Assembly (NCBI RefSeq): GCF_000518225.1
Contig: NZ_JADE01000009.1
Span: forward strand, 52,871-116,870
DNA from: Helicobacter pametensis ATCC 51478
GTDB lineage: Bacteria; Campylobacterota; Campylobacteria; Campylobacterales; Helicobacteraceae
DNA length: 64,000 bases
Direction: 5' to 3'
The translations under genes and the position numbers were made by a program. Shown here piece by piece: positions 54,325 to 62,305 of this stretch; positions within the stretch are counted from its first letter, which is position 1, and each line of letters begins with the position of its first letter. A model generated the notes under the pieces. That model saw only the letters and a program-made list of their open reading frames with translations, searched no databases and was not told the DNA's origin.

Positions 54325-55725
54325 ATGAAAATTGAACTTAAAAAAATCGGAATGCTTGATAAAGCCGAGTTTGAAGTGGGAAATATTACGCTTATTTGTG
54401 GGGAAAACAACACGGGAAAAACTTATGCGACTTATAGTTTGTATGGCTATTTGGATTTTATGAGAAAAGCAGGTTTTTTTCATTTTAGGAAAGTATTTAA
54501 TGAATTTGAAAAAATTATTAAGATTGATGAGCCAAAAATTGTTTTTGATTTAGAAAAATTTTTAGTAATTGTCAATAAAACGATCCAGATGTTATCAGAA
54601 GATTATCTAAAAAATTTATCTGATGTTTTTGCGGGAAAAGAAGAAGATTTTCAAACGAGTGAATTTAAAACTGATTTACAGGCAAACAATAAAGAATTAG
54701 AAAAAATTTTTACAATAATAAACCAAAGTAGTTTTTTTAATTTCAGAGTGGAAATTATTGAAGAGGTTTCTGAGAAAAAAGTGGTAATTACGCTAGTTGA
54801 AAACTTTGAAGTAGAGATTATTGAGAGAACTTTTATTCGTATTCTTCAAGCAATTTATTTTAAAAAATTTCCAAACATTTTTATTCTTAGTGCTGAGAGA
54901 ACTGGAGCTTCGATGTTTCAAAAAGAGCTTGATGTTAATAAAAACGAAATTGTTGAGAAGATTCAAAAAAGCAATGGTAGAAACATAGATGTTTATGACA
55001 TTTTACTAAATCGTGCATCAAGATATCCTGAACCAGTAAAGGATAATATTTACTTTATTCGTGAATTAGATGAGGTTGTCAAAAAAACAAGTTTTATTAA
55101 AAAAGAAGAAAAGAAAGTCGCTTTGTATAAAGAGATTTTGGATTTGCTTCATTGTGTTGTAGGTGGAAAGTATATTGTTACTCAAGAGGGGATTTATTTT
55201 GCACCAGAGGCTAGACATAGAGCGACAAAAGGAAAAATTCTAGTTCAAAGTGCTTCAAGTTCAGTTAGATCATTGCTTATGCTTAATTTTTATCTTTTAC
55301 ATCAAGCCCAAAGAGGAGATATCCTCATGATTGATGAGCCAGAGCTCAACCTTCATCCCAAAAATCAGATTCTTTTAGCTAGACTTTTTGCACTTTTAGC
55401 AAATGCAGGGATCAAGATTTTTATTACAACTCACAGTGATTACATTGTGCGAGAAATTAATAACTGTATTATGTTAAATAATTTGAGTGATGAACAGATT
55501 CAAGGCCTTTCTAGTAAAAATTATAGCTTGCATCACAAGCTTAATCCTGATAGCATAAGAGCTTATTTAGCCATAAAAGATAAAAAAAGCAAAGAAAATG
55601 TTTTGCAAAGAATGAGCATCAATCCCAAGCAGGGAATCTACATAGATACATTTGATGATCCTATTGATATACAAAATGAAAATCAAGGAGAAATCTTTGA
55701 AGAGGTTTTGAGGAATCTTTCATGA
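54325..55725 (+). CDS. AAA/ABC-type ATPase of a two-gene defence-like system
   Basis: ATPase of 466 aa in the RecF/SMC-like AAA_15/AAA_21 group. Walker A GENNTGKT (residues 26-33), a helical insert (about 55-190), ERTGA, a signature-like SSSVRSLLMLN near residue 311, Walker B ILMIDEPELNLHP near 334, and His-switch FITTHSDYIV near 372. No TOPRIM or other nuclease domain follows, so the nuclease would be the small neighbour, which it overlaps by four bases. AT-rich. Similar ATPases occur in Septu, PARIS and Abi systems, but the partner differs. I infer defence from island context. Confidence 0.8.
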   Translation: MKIELKKIGMLDKAEFEVGNITLICGENNTGKTYATYSLYGYLDFMRKAGFFHFRKVFNEFEKIIKIDEPKIVFDLEKFLVIVNKTIQMLSEDYLKNLSDVFAGKEEDFQTSEFKTDLQANNKELEKIFTIINQSSFFNFRVEIIEEVSEKKVVITLVENFEVEIIERTFIRILQAIYFKKFPNIFILSAERTGASMFQKELDVNKNEIVEKIQKSNGRNIDVYDILLNRASRYPEPVKDNIYFIRELDEVVKKTSFIKKEEKKVALYKEILDLLHCVVGGKYIVTQEGIYFAPEARHRATKGKILVQSASSSVRSLLMLNFYLLHQAQRGDILMIDEPELNLHPKNQILLARLFALLANAGIKIFITTHSDYIVREINNCIMLNNLSDEQIQGLSSKNYSLHHKLNPDSIRAYLAIKDKKSKENVLQRMSINPKQGIYIDTFDDPIDIQNENQGEIFEEVLRNLS

Positions 55726-56297
55726 CAAACAGCGATCTAAGAAAACTTAGAGATGCAGCCATTGCTCATCTAAAACCAAAACTAAAAGGCAAAAATTTCA
55801 TCATCAAAGAAAATGATAGCCGGAGCATTATCAAAGAGATCAATCTTTGTTTTCAAAATAGAGATGATGTTTTGGTAATCCAACAAGATATTGAAACTTG
55901 TAAAGTTATTGATGATCTCTTTGAGGGCAAGAGACTAGAATCTTGTGATTTTATTGTTTTGATTTGTAAAAAAACTAATCTTTATGTGTACTTTTGTGAG
56001 ATTAAAAGCTCTAATACTGAGCTTAATCGTTCAAAAGCAATGAGACAGATCCAAAGCTCAACATATTTTCTTGATTTTGTTTTCAAAAATTATAATCATT
56101 GCAAGGAATCTAAAATTTTTGATTTGGATAATTGCGAGGTAAAAAAGGTGATGTTTTATTATTCAGCAATTTCGCAGAAAAATAGCATAACACCAAAAAA
56201 CAATAAAGGTGATAAGCTGCATCTTATCCCTATTGCTTGTGATGAAAATGGGATTTTTGAAATTGCTGATGCTTATAGCTTTTTTGATAGGTTTTGA
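55722..56297 (+). CDS. Small candidate PD-(D/E)XK nuclease, partner of the ATPase
   Basis: Protein of 191 aa without recognised family. The segment RLESCDFIVLICKKTNLY followed by VYFCEIKSS (Asp near residue 73, Glu-Ile-Lys near 92) has the spacing and strand pattern of a PD-(D/E)XK nuclease core, and a Gln-containing helix (MRQIQSS) follows, as in many such enzymes. The start lies inside the ATPase stop (ATGA), so the two are translated together. The nuclease role is inferred; it could also be a DNA-binding or sensor subunit. Confidence 0.62.
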   Translation: MTNSDLRKLRDAAIAHLKPKLKGKNFIIKENDSRSIIKEINLCFQNRDDVLVIQQDIETCKVIDDLFEGKRLESCDFIVLICKKTNLYVYFCEIKSSNTELNRSKAMRQIQSSTYFLDFVFKNYNHCKESKIFDLDNCEVKKVMFYYSAISQKNSITPKNNKGDKLHLIPIACDENGIFEIADAYSFFDRF

Positions 56298-56397
56298 TTT
56301 TTGTATCCCCTCCTTCACAAATCCTCTCTAGAAATTTTTTGGATCAAGTGTCTAGTTTGATTCAATCTTGATGCTTTGCAATTAAACATTTTGCACA

Positions 56398-56415
56398 CTT
56401 AGCCAAAAGGCTAAG
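56398..56415. terminator. Hairpin between the defence island and hydA2
   Basis: CTTAGCC-AAAA-GGCTAAG, a perfect 7-bp stem, lies between two converging genes (stops at 56297 and 56442). It may end transcription from both sides, though U-runs are short. Confidence 0.45.
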
Positions 56416-56441
56416 TATCAAATCTATGAGTTTTTAGATTG

Positions 56442-58139
56442 TTATTCCCCCAAGGCCAAATAAAATCGCTTATTTCTTCCATATTGGAGGAATTTTTGTG
56501 TGAAGAGATTGATCTCTTTTGCAAACACATCCCCACACAAAATAATGTGCTCATATCCACCCGCGATTTCCCCAAAGCTCTCAGCATAACTATCAAGCAC
56601 TCCATAACAGACTCCATAGAGATCCAATCCACCCACAGCATAGGAAAACACAGGATTTAAGAATTTGGAGAAATCCACATTGTATTTTCCTTCAGAATCT
56701 GCCTTAAATTTCATCGCATATTTGCTTGCATAGTTGTGGATGAATGCCTCAGCGATTGGTGTAAGTTCGGCATTTGAATAGAGTCTATCTTCTCCCAAAA
56801 GTGTGCAAACCACGCCAAACATATCACACAGATTTCCACTCATTTTGCCCTCTTGGCTTAGAGTTTGAATGAAGCTTTCTTTGCTAGGAAAAGCTTTGAA
56901 ATAGTTTTGTGCGAGTTTTCCACCGATTTTGGTTTTGGTCGCTAGTGTGTCAAAAAGCACTCTAGGACTTGATTCAAAGCTAAAGCCACTGATATCCTTG
57001 CATTCTCCCTCTATGTAAGAATATAGCAACGAATCTTGCTCATAATTTAGTCCGATCATGAGAGTATGGTTGAGATTTTCTTCTTTGCAATAATCTTCAA
57101 ACTCTTTCAAGTCTTTTATTTTGGGGATATGAGTATAGCTTGCAAGCTTGGGAAGATATTCTTTGCCCTCTTTGAGTTTGGGGATATCATTTCCCATCGG
57201 ATCTTCAAATTTTCCCATATTGTCCCAGAAATTTGGCTCACTACAGCCGATGCATCCATGTCCTGCTTGGATAGGCCAGCTCATTTTGGAGTTGAATTTC
57301 ACTTTTGCACAATTATTATAGACATAAGGACCACGACACCCGACTTTGTAGAGGCAATATCCTAGTTTTGATCCCTCATCTCCAAACTCTTGGACAAATT
57401 CCCCCGCTCCAAATGCCCCTTTCCTCTCACACAAATCATGGACACTTTTGCCATAAGACCATAATGGACGATTGAATTCATCTAATGGAGGAGTTTGCCC
57501 AGTGATGGCTAGATAGAGTAAAGTAGCGCAGATGTTGGTATCGCTTGGAGGGCATCCAGCGATATTGATCGTGGGTTTATGGATGATTTCTGAGAGAGGT
57601 TTGGCTTTGGTTGGATTGGGGTGGGCGACTTGGATCCCTCCAAAAGAAGAGCAAGATCCTACAGCTACGATAAATTTGGCATTTTTAGCCAACTCTCTAC
57701 ACTCATGAGCCCCACTATGAGCTTCTGCTCCAAGGGTCAAAAACAGATCGCCTTCCTCTGAGATGCTGCCCTCCACGATCAACACATAAGGATCGTGTCC
57801 GATGCACTCTTTAAGTGTTTGTTTGGTTTGATGCCCACTATTGGCCATAAGCATATCATGGTATTGAATCTGCATAAAATCCACCACAAAGCGCTCGAAA
57901 CTAAAATCAGAGCTCATAAGAACACTCTCGCTACATCCAGAGCATTCTTCCATATGAAGCCAAATGACTTTGAGATGAGAATAGCTTAGGATCTCATAAT
58001 AGCTCTCCAAAAGCTCTTTGGGTAAACCCAAAAGATTGATAGCATTTTTGATCCATTCTTTCTCCTGATCGCTAAACTCTCTTGGGTTTGCATAGGTGTG
58101 TTTGAGGGCTTGTAGGCGTTGGGCGATGATTTCTTCCAT
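56442..58139 (-). CDS. hydA2: Orphan [NiFe]-hydrogenase small-subunit-like protein (HydA2)
   Basis: Protein of 565 aa resembling the iron-sulfur subunit of [NiFe] hydrogenases: proximal cluster motif EECSGCSES near residue 64, VGSCSSFGG, GCPPSD, medial/distal clusters GCRGPYVYNNC and GCIGCSEPNFWDN. No Tat signal peptide is present, and about 190 extra C-terminal residues follow with no family I know. No large subunit gene is nearby. C. jejuni has a similar lone gene, hydA2 (Cj1399c). It could pair with a hydrogenase large subunit elsewhere or act as an electron carrier. Confidence 0.85.
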   Translation of the reverse strand: MEEIIAQRLQALKHTYANPREFSDQEKEWIKNAINLLGLPKELLESYYEILSYSHLKVIWLHMEECSGCSESVLMSSDFSFERFVVDFMQIQYHDMLMANSGHQTKQTLKECIGHDPYVLIVEGSISEEGDLFLTLGAEAHSGAHECRELAKNAKFIVAVGSCSSFGGIQVAHPNPTKAKPLSEIIHKPTINIAGCPPSDTNICATLLYLAITGQTPPLDEFNRPLWSYGKSVHDLCERKGAFGAGEFVQEFGDEGSKLGYCLYKVGCRGPYVYNNCAKVKFNSKMSWPIQAGHGCIGCSEPNFWDNMGKFEDPMGNDIPKLKEGKEYLPKLASYTHIPKIKDLKEFEDYCKEENLNHTLMIGLNYEQDSLLYSYIEGECKDISGFSFESSPRVLFDTLATKTKIGGKLAQNYFKAFPSKESFIQTLSQEGKMSGNLCDMFGVVCTLLGEDRLYSNAELTPIAEAFIHNYASKYAMKFKADSEGKYNVDFSKFLNPVFSYAVGGLDLYGVCYGVLDSYAESFGEIAGGYEHIILCGDVFAKEINLFTQKFLQYGRNKRFYLALGE

Positions 58140-58314
58140 GTTTCTCTCCTTGGTGATTCAGATTGGAATCATAATTGGATTTTTGATCGCAGGGCACAGA
58201 AGCAAGCGGGATTTGAGGGAGTAATTTGAATAGATGTAACAAAAAATAACATTTTCTCAATGGACAATTTGAAAAGGTAGAATACATCCTCAAGAGTCAT
58301 TGTGGGAGAACAAA

Positions 58315-58881
58315 ATGCAAGAAATGATTAGCAATCTTGAAACTTATGGCTATATTTTTTTATTTTTTTATTCTTTTGGTGGGGGATTTGTAGGGATCGT
58401 CGCTGCTGGAGTGATCTCGGCATTGGGAAAAATGGATCTGACCTTGAGTATAGTGATCGCTTCACTTGGGAATATCGCTGGAAGCACATTGCTAGTTTAT
58501 CTTGGACGCTATCAGAAGAAAGATTTTCAAAAATATCTCCAAAAGCATCGGCGTAAAGTCGCGCTTGTCCATATTTGGCTTAAGCGTTATGGAATCTTGC
58601 TCATTTTTGTCAATAAATACATTTATGGATTCAAGACATTATTACCTTTGGTTGTAGGAGTGAGTAAATATCCTTTTGTAAAGTTTTCTATTTGGAATAC
58701 ATTGGCTAGTGTGATATGGGGGGTTGCGATGGGGTTTGGTGGATTTTTTGCTTCAAATTTAGCAATTCGTATATTTGAAAGAATCAAAGACTACCCTTAT
58801 GTGATGCCGCTAGGTTTCGCTTGTATTGTTGGTTTGATTTTGATCGTGATGAAATTTAAAGCAAAAAATAGAAAGAGTTAA
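58315..58881 (+). CDS. DedA-family membrane protein, second copy
   Basis: Inner-membrane protein of 188 aa clearly paralogous to the one at 8525-9103: GGGFVGIVAAGVISALGKMDL, IVIASLGNIAG, KRYGILLIFVNKYIYGF and GFGGFFASNLAIRIFE. Presumed lipid-carrier transport or membrane homeostasis, as for the DedA family. I chose the ATG at 58315, eight bases after GGGAG; a GTG at 58300 is less likely. Confidence 0.83.
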   Translation: MQEMISNLETYGYIFLFFYSFGGGFVGIVAAGVISALGKMDLTLSIVIASLGNIAGSTLLVYLGRYQKKDFQKYLQKHRRKVALVHIWLKRYGILLIFVNKYIYGFKTLLPLVVGVSKYPFVKFSIWNTLASVIWGVAMGFGGFFASNLAIRIFERIKDYPYVMPLGFACIVGLILIVMKFKAKNRKS

Positions 58882-59582
58882 GTTTGTAAAAATAGTTTAA
58901 GTTTTGGTTTGAGAGCCTTTAGAAGTGGGAGATCAAAAAGCCGACTTATTTTTCTCAAGCTGCTATTGATGGCTAGCATGATGATGAGTCTAGTGTAAAA
59001 ATTAGCATTGTATTTTTTAGTTTTTATTAGTCTATAAATTTTATTTGTTTCTAAGAGATTGATTGGAATCTGCTTCAAAAGATTTAAAAATTTTTGCTGA
59101 TTTGTTTTTCTAAGAAAGTCTAATGGTCCAAAATACATAAGCAGATGAGAAAAATACATAAAAGCACAATATTTTAAAACTTGTTGATTTTGTATGGAAA
59201 GACATACTTTCTCATATCCCATCAAAAGATTCTGTATTTTTGTATTCTTTGAAACTCCTCTGCATAGACTTTGAGTGGAGGTATCGCACATATAAAATAA
59301 TTTTTTGCATAATCCAACAGATTGAGCATGATAAAGAAAATTGAGATTAAATAATAAATCCTCATCATAGTGGATGCTCTCATCAAAACAAATCTGATTT
59401 TTGGTAATCAATTCTTTTTTGATAAATTTGGCACAAGCCCAAGGATTGCCCAGAAATGAGCAATACTCATAAATGAAATTTTTATCACAAATCAACTCAA
59501 AATCATTGATTATTTTATGTTTGGGATTTGAGAATAATTCTGCAATCTGGATTTGTGGCAATATCTTCCCCCCATAAATCAA
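58878..59582 (-). CDS. C-terminal half of the phase-OFF GT2 glycosyltransferase
   Basis: Open frame of 234 aa that continues the glycosyltransferase of the 59.5-59.9 kb region but in another frame. It has the acceptor-side features of GT2 enzymes of LOS/capsule loci (YEYCSFLGNPWACAKFI, then FDESIHYDEDLLFNLNFLYH). An 11-G tract instead of the present 12 would fuse it to the N-terminal half into one protein of about 359 aa. Its own ATG at 59582 has no convincing RBS, so it is probably not made at present. Overlaps the dedA copy by four bases, convergently. Confidence 0.72.
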   Translation of the reverse strand: MIYGGKILPQIQIAELFSNPKHKIINDFELICDKNFIYEYCSFLGNPWACAKFIKKELITKNQICFDESIHYDEDLLFNLNFLYHAQSVGLCKKLFYMCDTSTQSLCRGVSKNTKIQNLLMGYEKVCLSIQNQQVLKYCAFMYFSHLLMYFGPLDFLRKTNQQKFLNLLKQIPINLLETNKIYRLIKTKKYNANFYTRLIIMLAINSSLRKISRLFDLPLLKALKPKLKLFLQT

Positions 59583-59958
59583 AACATCTATCCCCCCCCC
59601 CCCTCAATAATTTCCATGCATCTTGAAAAAATCCTTGCAAAATATAATCATCACTATCAATAAAAGTGATATATTCTCCTTTGGCATGCTTTAAGTCAAG
59701 ATTCCTCGCAGAAGACACTCCGCCATTTGACTTTGTAAAAATTTTAATACGCTCATCCTCATATTCTTGCAAAAGCTCAGGTGTATGATCAGTACTGCCA
59801 TCATCAATGATCAAAAGCTCAAAATCTTTAAAATCTTGAGACAGAATCGAGTCAATGCTTCTTTTGATGAGCTTAGCACGATTGTATGTGGGGAGAATGA
59901 TGGTGAGAAATGGGATCATGCTCTGAGAATGAGGCATTTGATTTTTGCTAGGAATCAA
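59515..59958 (-). CDS. N-terminal half of a phase-variable GT2 glycosyltransferase (frame OFF)
   Basis: Frame of 147 aa with the GT2 core LTIILPTYNRAKLIKRSI, LLIIDDGSTDHTPELL, GGVSSARNLDLKHAKG and the catalytic FIDSDDYI. At the 12-G tract (59592-59603) the reading leaves the proper frame, adds 29 unrelated residues and stops at 59515. With 11 G the frame would run on to 58878. The first codon is uncertain: a TTG overlapping the gpt-like stop (59958) or ATGs at 59937 and 59919; I see no strong RBS. Surface glycan switching is the likely purpose. Confidence 0.75.
   Translation of the reverse strand: MIPSKNQMPHSQSMIPFLTIILPTYNRAKLIKRSIDSILSQDFKDFELLIIDDGSTDHTPELLQEYEDERIKIFTKSNGGVSSARNLDLKHAKGEYITFIDSDDYILQGFFQDAWKLLRGGGDRCFDLWGEDIATNPDCRIILKSQT
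59592..59603. repeat. 12-C (12-G in sense) contingency tract
   Basis: Twelve C on the + strand inside the GT2 gene. Frame analysis shows 11 (or 14) would give the full-length protein, so this chromosome is in the OFF state. Confidence 0.93.
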
Positions 59959-60401
59959 AACATATCCCTTTCCCAGAAGAAATCAATCCAATCCAATGGT
60001 TCACGAATCGAAAAATCAGCCTTGATTTCAGCAGATTGTTTTTGAAAAATCACAGCTGTATGGAAGTGCACTGAAGGATTTTGATCTTTTAAAATCTCTA
60101 CAATCTTATGAAGACTTTTACCACTATCAACAATCTCATCTACAATCAGAATCTTTTTGAAACTTTTATCGATTGTGGGGATATTTTTGATGATGAGCTC
60201 TTTTTGTTTATTGCCATCATAAGAGATTGCATTGAGAGAATAGACTTCACGCAGATCCCATCTTAATGAGAGCATATGTGCAAGTGTCAATCCCCCTCGT
60301 GCGATTGCAATGATCGCATCAGGTTTGCCTACACGAGAATCGACCTTATCAAATAGTGTCCGAGCATCTTTTAAAAATTCTTGATATGAGTAGTATTGCA
60401 T
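59955..60401 (-). CDS. gpt: Purine phosphoribosyltransferase (Gpt-like)
   Basis: Salvage enzyme of 148 aa with the PRPP motif ILIVDEIVDSGKSL near residue 85 and AIARGGLTLAHML near residue 32. Length and motifs fit xanthine-guanine phosphoribosyltransferases of Campylobacterota, though hypoxanthine or other base use cannot be excluded. AAAGGA precedes the ATG. Downstream of mqnE by 12 bases; its stop touches the glycosyltransferase start. Confidence 0.85.
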   Translation of the reverse strand: MQYYSYQEFLKDARTLFDKVDSRVGKPDAIIAIARGGLTLAHMLSLRWDLREVYSLNAISYDGNKQKELIIKNIPTIDKSFKKILIVDEIVDSGKSLHKIVEILKDQNPSVHFHTAVIFQKQSAEIKADFSIREPLDWIDFFWERDMF

Positions 60402-60413
60402 GTCTTTCCTTTC

Positions 60414-61481
60414 TTAGTATTCCTTAAGTTCATGATAAAGGCTATCTCTCTCAATCGCCCTAAATCCAGCATCTTTGATTTTATAAACCAATTCAGCAAG
60501 CTCCACTCCTGAGGCACTCTTGGCTCCAGCACGAGATTGGATGCTCTCCACTTCAATGGTTCCATCAATATCATCAGCCCCAAATTCTTGCGCTACTAAG
60601 GCAAGATTTAGTCCCAAGGTCGCCCAATAGGCTTTGATATGGGAGATGTTTGTCAGCAAGATTCTGGCAATTGCAATGGTTTTGAGAATCTCTTGGGCAC
60701 TTGGGAAAGATTTGACATTGAGATAGTTATTCTCTCTTTGGTAAAGAAGGGGAATAAAAGCATTAAATCCCCCTTGGAGATTAGATTCTTGGGCTTTTTT
60801 GAGGCGCAATATATGATCGATTCTATGCTCATGGTTTTCGATATGTCCAAAGAGCATCGTAGCATTGCTATATTTTCCCATTTTGTGCCAAAGTGAGTGG
60901 ATTTCTAGCCACTCATTGGATTTGACTTTGCCATGACAGATGATTTTTCTCACAGATTCATCAAAGATCTCCGCTCCACCTCCTGGCATAGAATCTACCC
61001 CATGTTCTGCCATATCAGCTAGCACTTCTTCATAGCTTTTGCCAAAACGGCGTGAAAAATAATCTACCTCTGCAGCTGTCATCGCTTTGATGTGGAGAGA
61101 GGGGAATGCTGCTTTGATTTCCTTAAACATTCCCATATACCATTGATAAGTATAGTTGGGACTATGAGCACTTACGATATGCACTTCTTTTGCACCTTTG
61201 TTGTGCGCATTTTGTGCGATTTTAAGAATCTCATCAAGATTCATTTCATATGCGTTGGGGTTTTTGCGACTTGCTGAAAATGCACAAAACTTGCACACAT
61301 CTGCACAAATATTGCTTGGATTGATATGGCGGTTGATATTGAAAAAAACTTTATCACCATAGAGAGATTTGCGTCTTTGATCTGCAATCTCGCCAAGTGT
61401 AAAAAGATCATATTGATAAAGCTTGGCAAGTGTGCTTGCATCAAGCTCTTCACCATTTTCTAAACGAGTGAGAATATCCAT
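60414..61481 (-). CDS. mqnE: Aminofutalosine synthase MqnE
   Basis: Radical SAM enzyme of the futalosine route to menaquinone, joining the chorismate-derived enolpyruvyl benzoate to SAM-derived adenosine. 355 aa with cluster motif CADVCKFC (Cys59, 63, 66), MTAAEVDYFSR, GGGAEIFDESVR and GADDIDGTIEVE, the MqnE-type end motif that distinguishes it from MqnC. The known route of this phylum. Menaquinone serves the respiratory dehydrogenases nearby. Confidence 0.93.
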   Translation of the reverse strand: MDILTRLENGEELDASTLAKLYQYDLFTLGEIADQRRKSLYGDKVFFNINRHINPSNICADVCKFCAFSASRKNPNAYEMNLDEILKIAQNAHNKGAKEVHIVSAHSPNYTYQWYMGMFKEIKAAFPSLHIKAMTAAEVDYFSRRFGKSYEEVLADMAEHGVDSMPGGGAEIFDESVRKIICHGKVKSNEWLEIHSLWHKMGKYSNATMLFGHIENHEHRIDHILRLKKAQESNLQGGFNAFIPLLYQRENNYLNVKSFPSAQEILKTIAIARILLTNISHIKAYWATLGLNLALVAQEFGADDIDGTIEVESIQSRAGAKSASGVELAELVYKIKDAGFRAIERDSLYHELKEY

Positions 61482-61516
61482 GGGAAACCTTCAAAAAAAT
61501 GCGTTATTTTATCAAA

Positions 61517-62305
61517 TCAAAGCAGGATTCTTGAGGGGTGAGTGTAGATATTGCATTTCTCATCTCGTGCAAATCCAATGAGGGTAACACCTAGTTTTTG
61601 CGCAGCTTGGATAGCTGTCTTGGTTGTGGAGGCTTTGGAAATCACGATTGGAATCTCATGCATAACGGTTTTGATAATCATTTCAAGAGATAATCTTCCA
61701 CTGACAAATAAAAAATGATCATGTGGATTGAGTCTATTGATTGCTGCCAAACCCATGACCTTATCAACAGCATTATGTCTTCCAATATCTAAAATATCAA
61801 AGATGATTTTCCCTTCAAGACTGCATAAAATCGCACGATGGACACAGCCTGTCTGCTTAAATAAAACATTGTTTGTTTCAAAATAATCAAGAGTATCCCA
61901 GAGGATTTGTGTGCGAAGTTTGTTTTGAGATTCAAGAAATTTTTCAACAATCTTGCCTTCAAAATTGGCTGTTACTCCCACACAGCATCCTGATGTAAGT
62001 GTTTTTTCCTTGTGGAGATTGGCAAGATTTTCTTCTGAGATTTTTGCTTCAAGATAGACGCTTAATCCATCAGAAGAAATTGAGATATTTTGGACTTCAT
62101 CAATATGTTCCAAAACTCCTTCACTAAGCAAAAATCCCACGATATGTGCATCCTGATGAGAAGGAATACACATGGAAGAGAGAATCTTTTTGCGATTGAG
62201 AAAAAACGATACTCTCTCCTCCTTGATGATGGCATCCTCCTCACTTTTTGGAGAGTGATGCCTATAGAGCTTGAGAATGGGGATGTGGCTGATTAGTGAG
62301 TGCAT
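61517..62305 (-). CDS. fdhD: Formate dehydrogenase sulfurtransferase FdhD
   Basis: Delivers sulfur from a cysteine desulfurase to the Mo/W-bis-MGD cofactor, needed to activate formate dehydrogenase. 262 aa with the family Cys motif TSGCCVG near residue 125, FKQTGCVHRA and GRHNAVDKVMG, then FVSGRLSLEMI. Overlaps the end of fdhC by 13 bases; last gene of the fdhABCD operon. Confidence 0.93.
   Translation of the reverse strand: MHSLISHIPILKLYRHHSPKSEEDAIIKEERVSFFLNRKKILSSMCIPSHQDAHIVGFLLSEGVLEHIDEVQNISISSDGLSVYLEAKISEENLANLHKEKTLTSGCCVGVTANFEGKIVEKFLESQNKLRTQILWDTLDYFETNNVLFKQTGCVHRAILCSLEGKIIFDILDIGRHNAVDKVMGLAAINRLNPHDHFLFVSGRLSLEMIIKTVMHEIPIVISKASTTKTAIQAAQKLGVTLIGFARDEKCNIYTHPSRILL

Noticed and set aside
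54325..56297. PARIS or Septu system
   Set aside because: The small partner has neither a DUF4435/TOPRIM layout nor an HNH motif that I can see.
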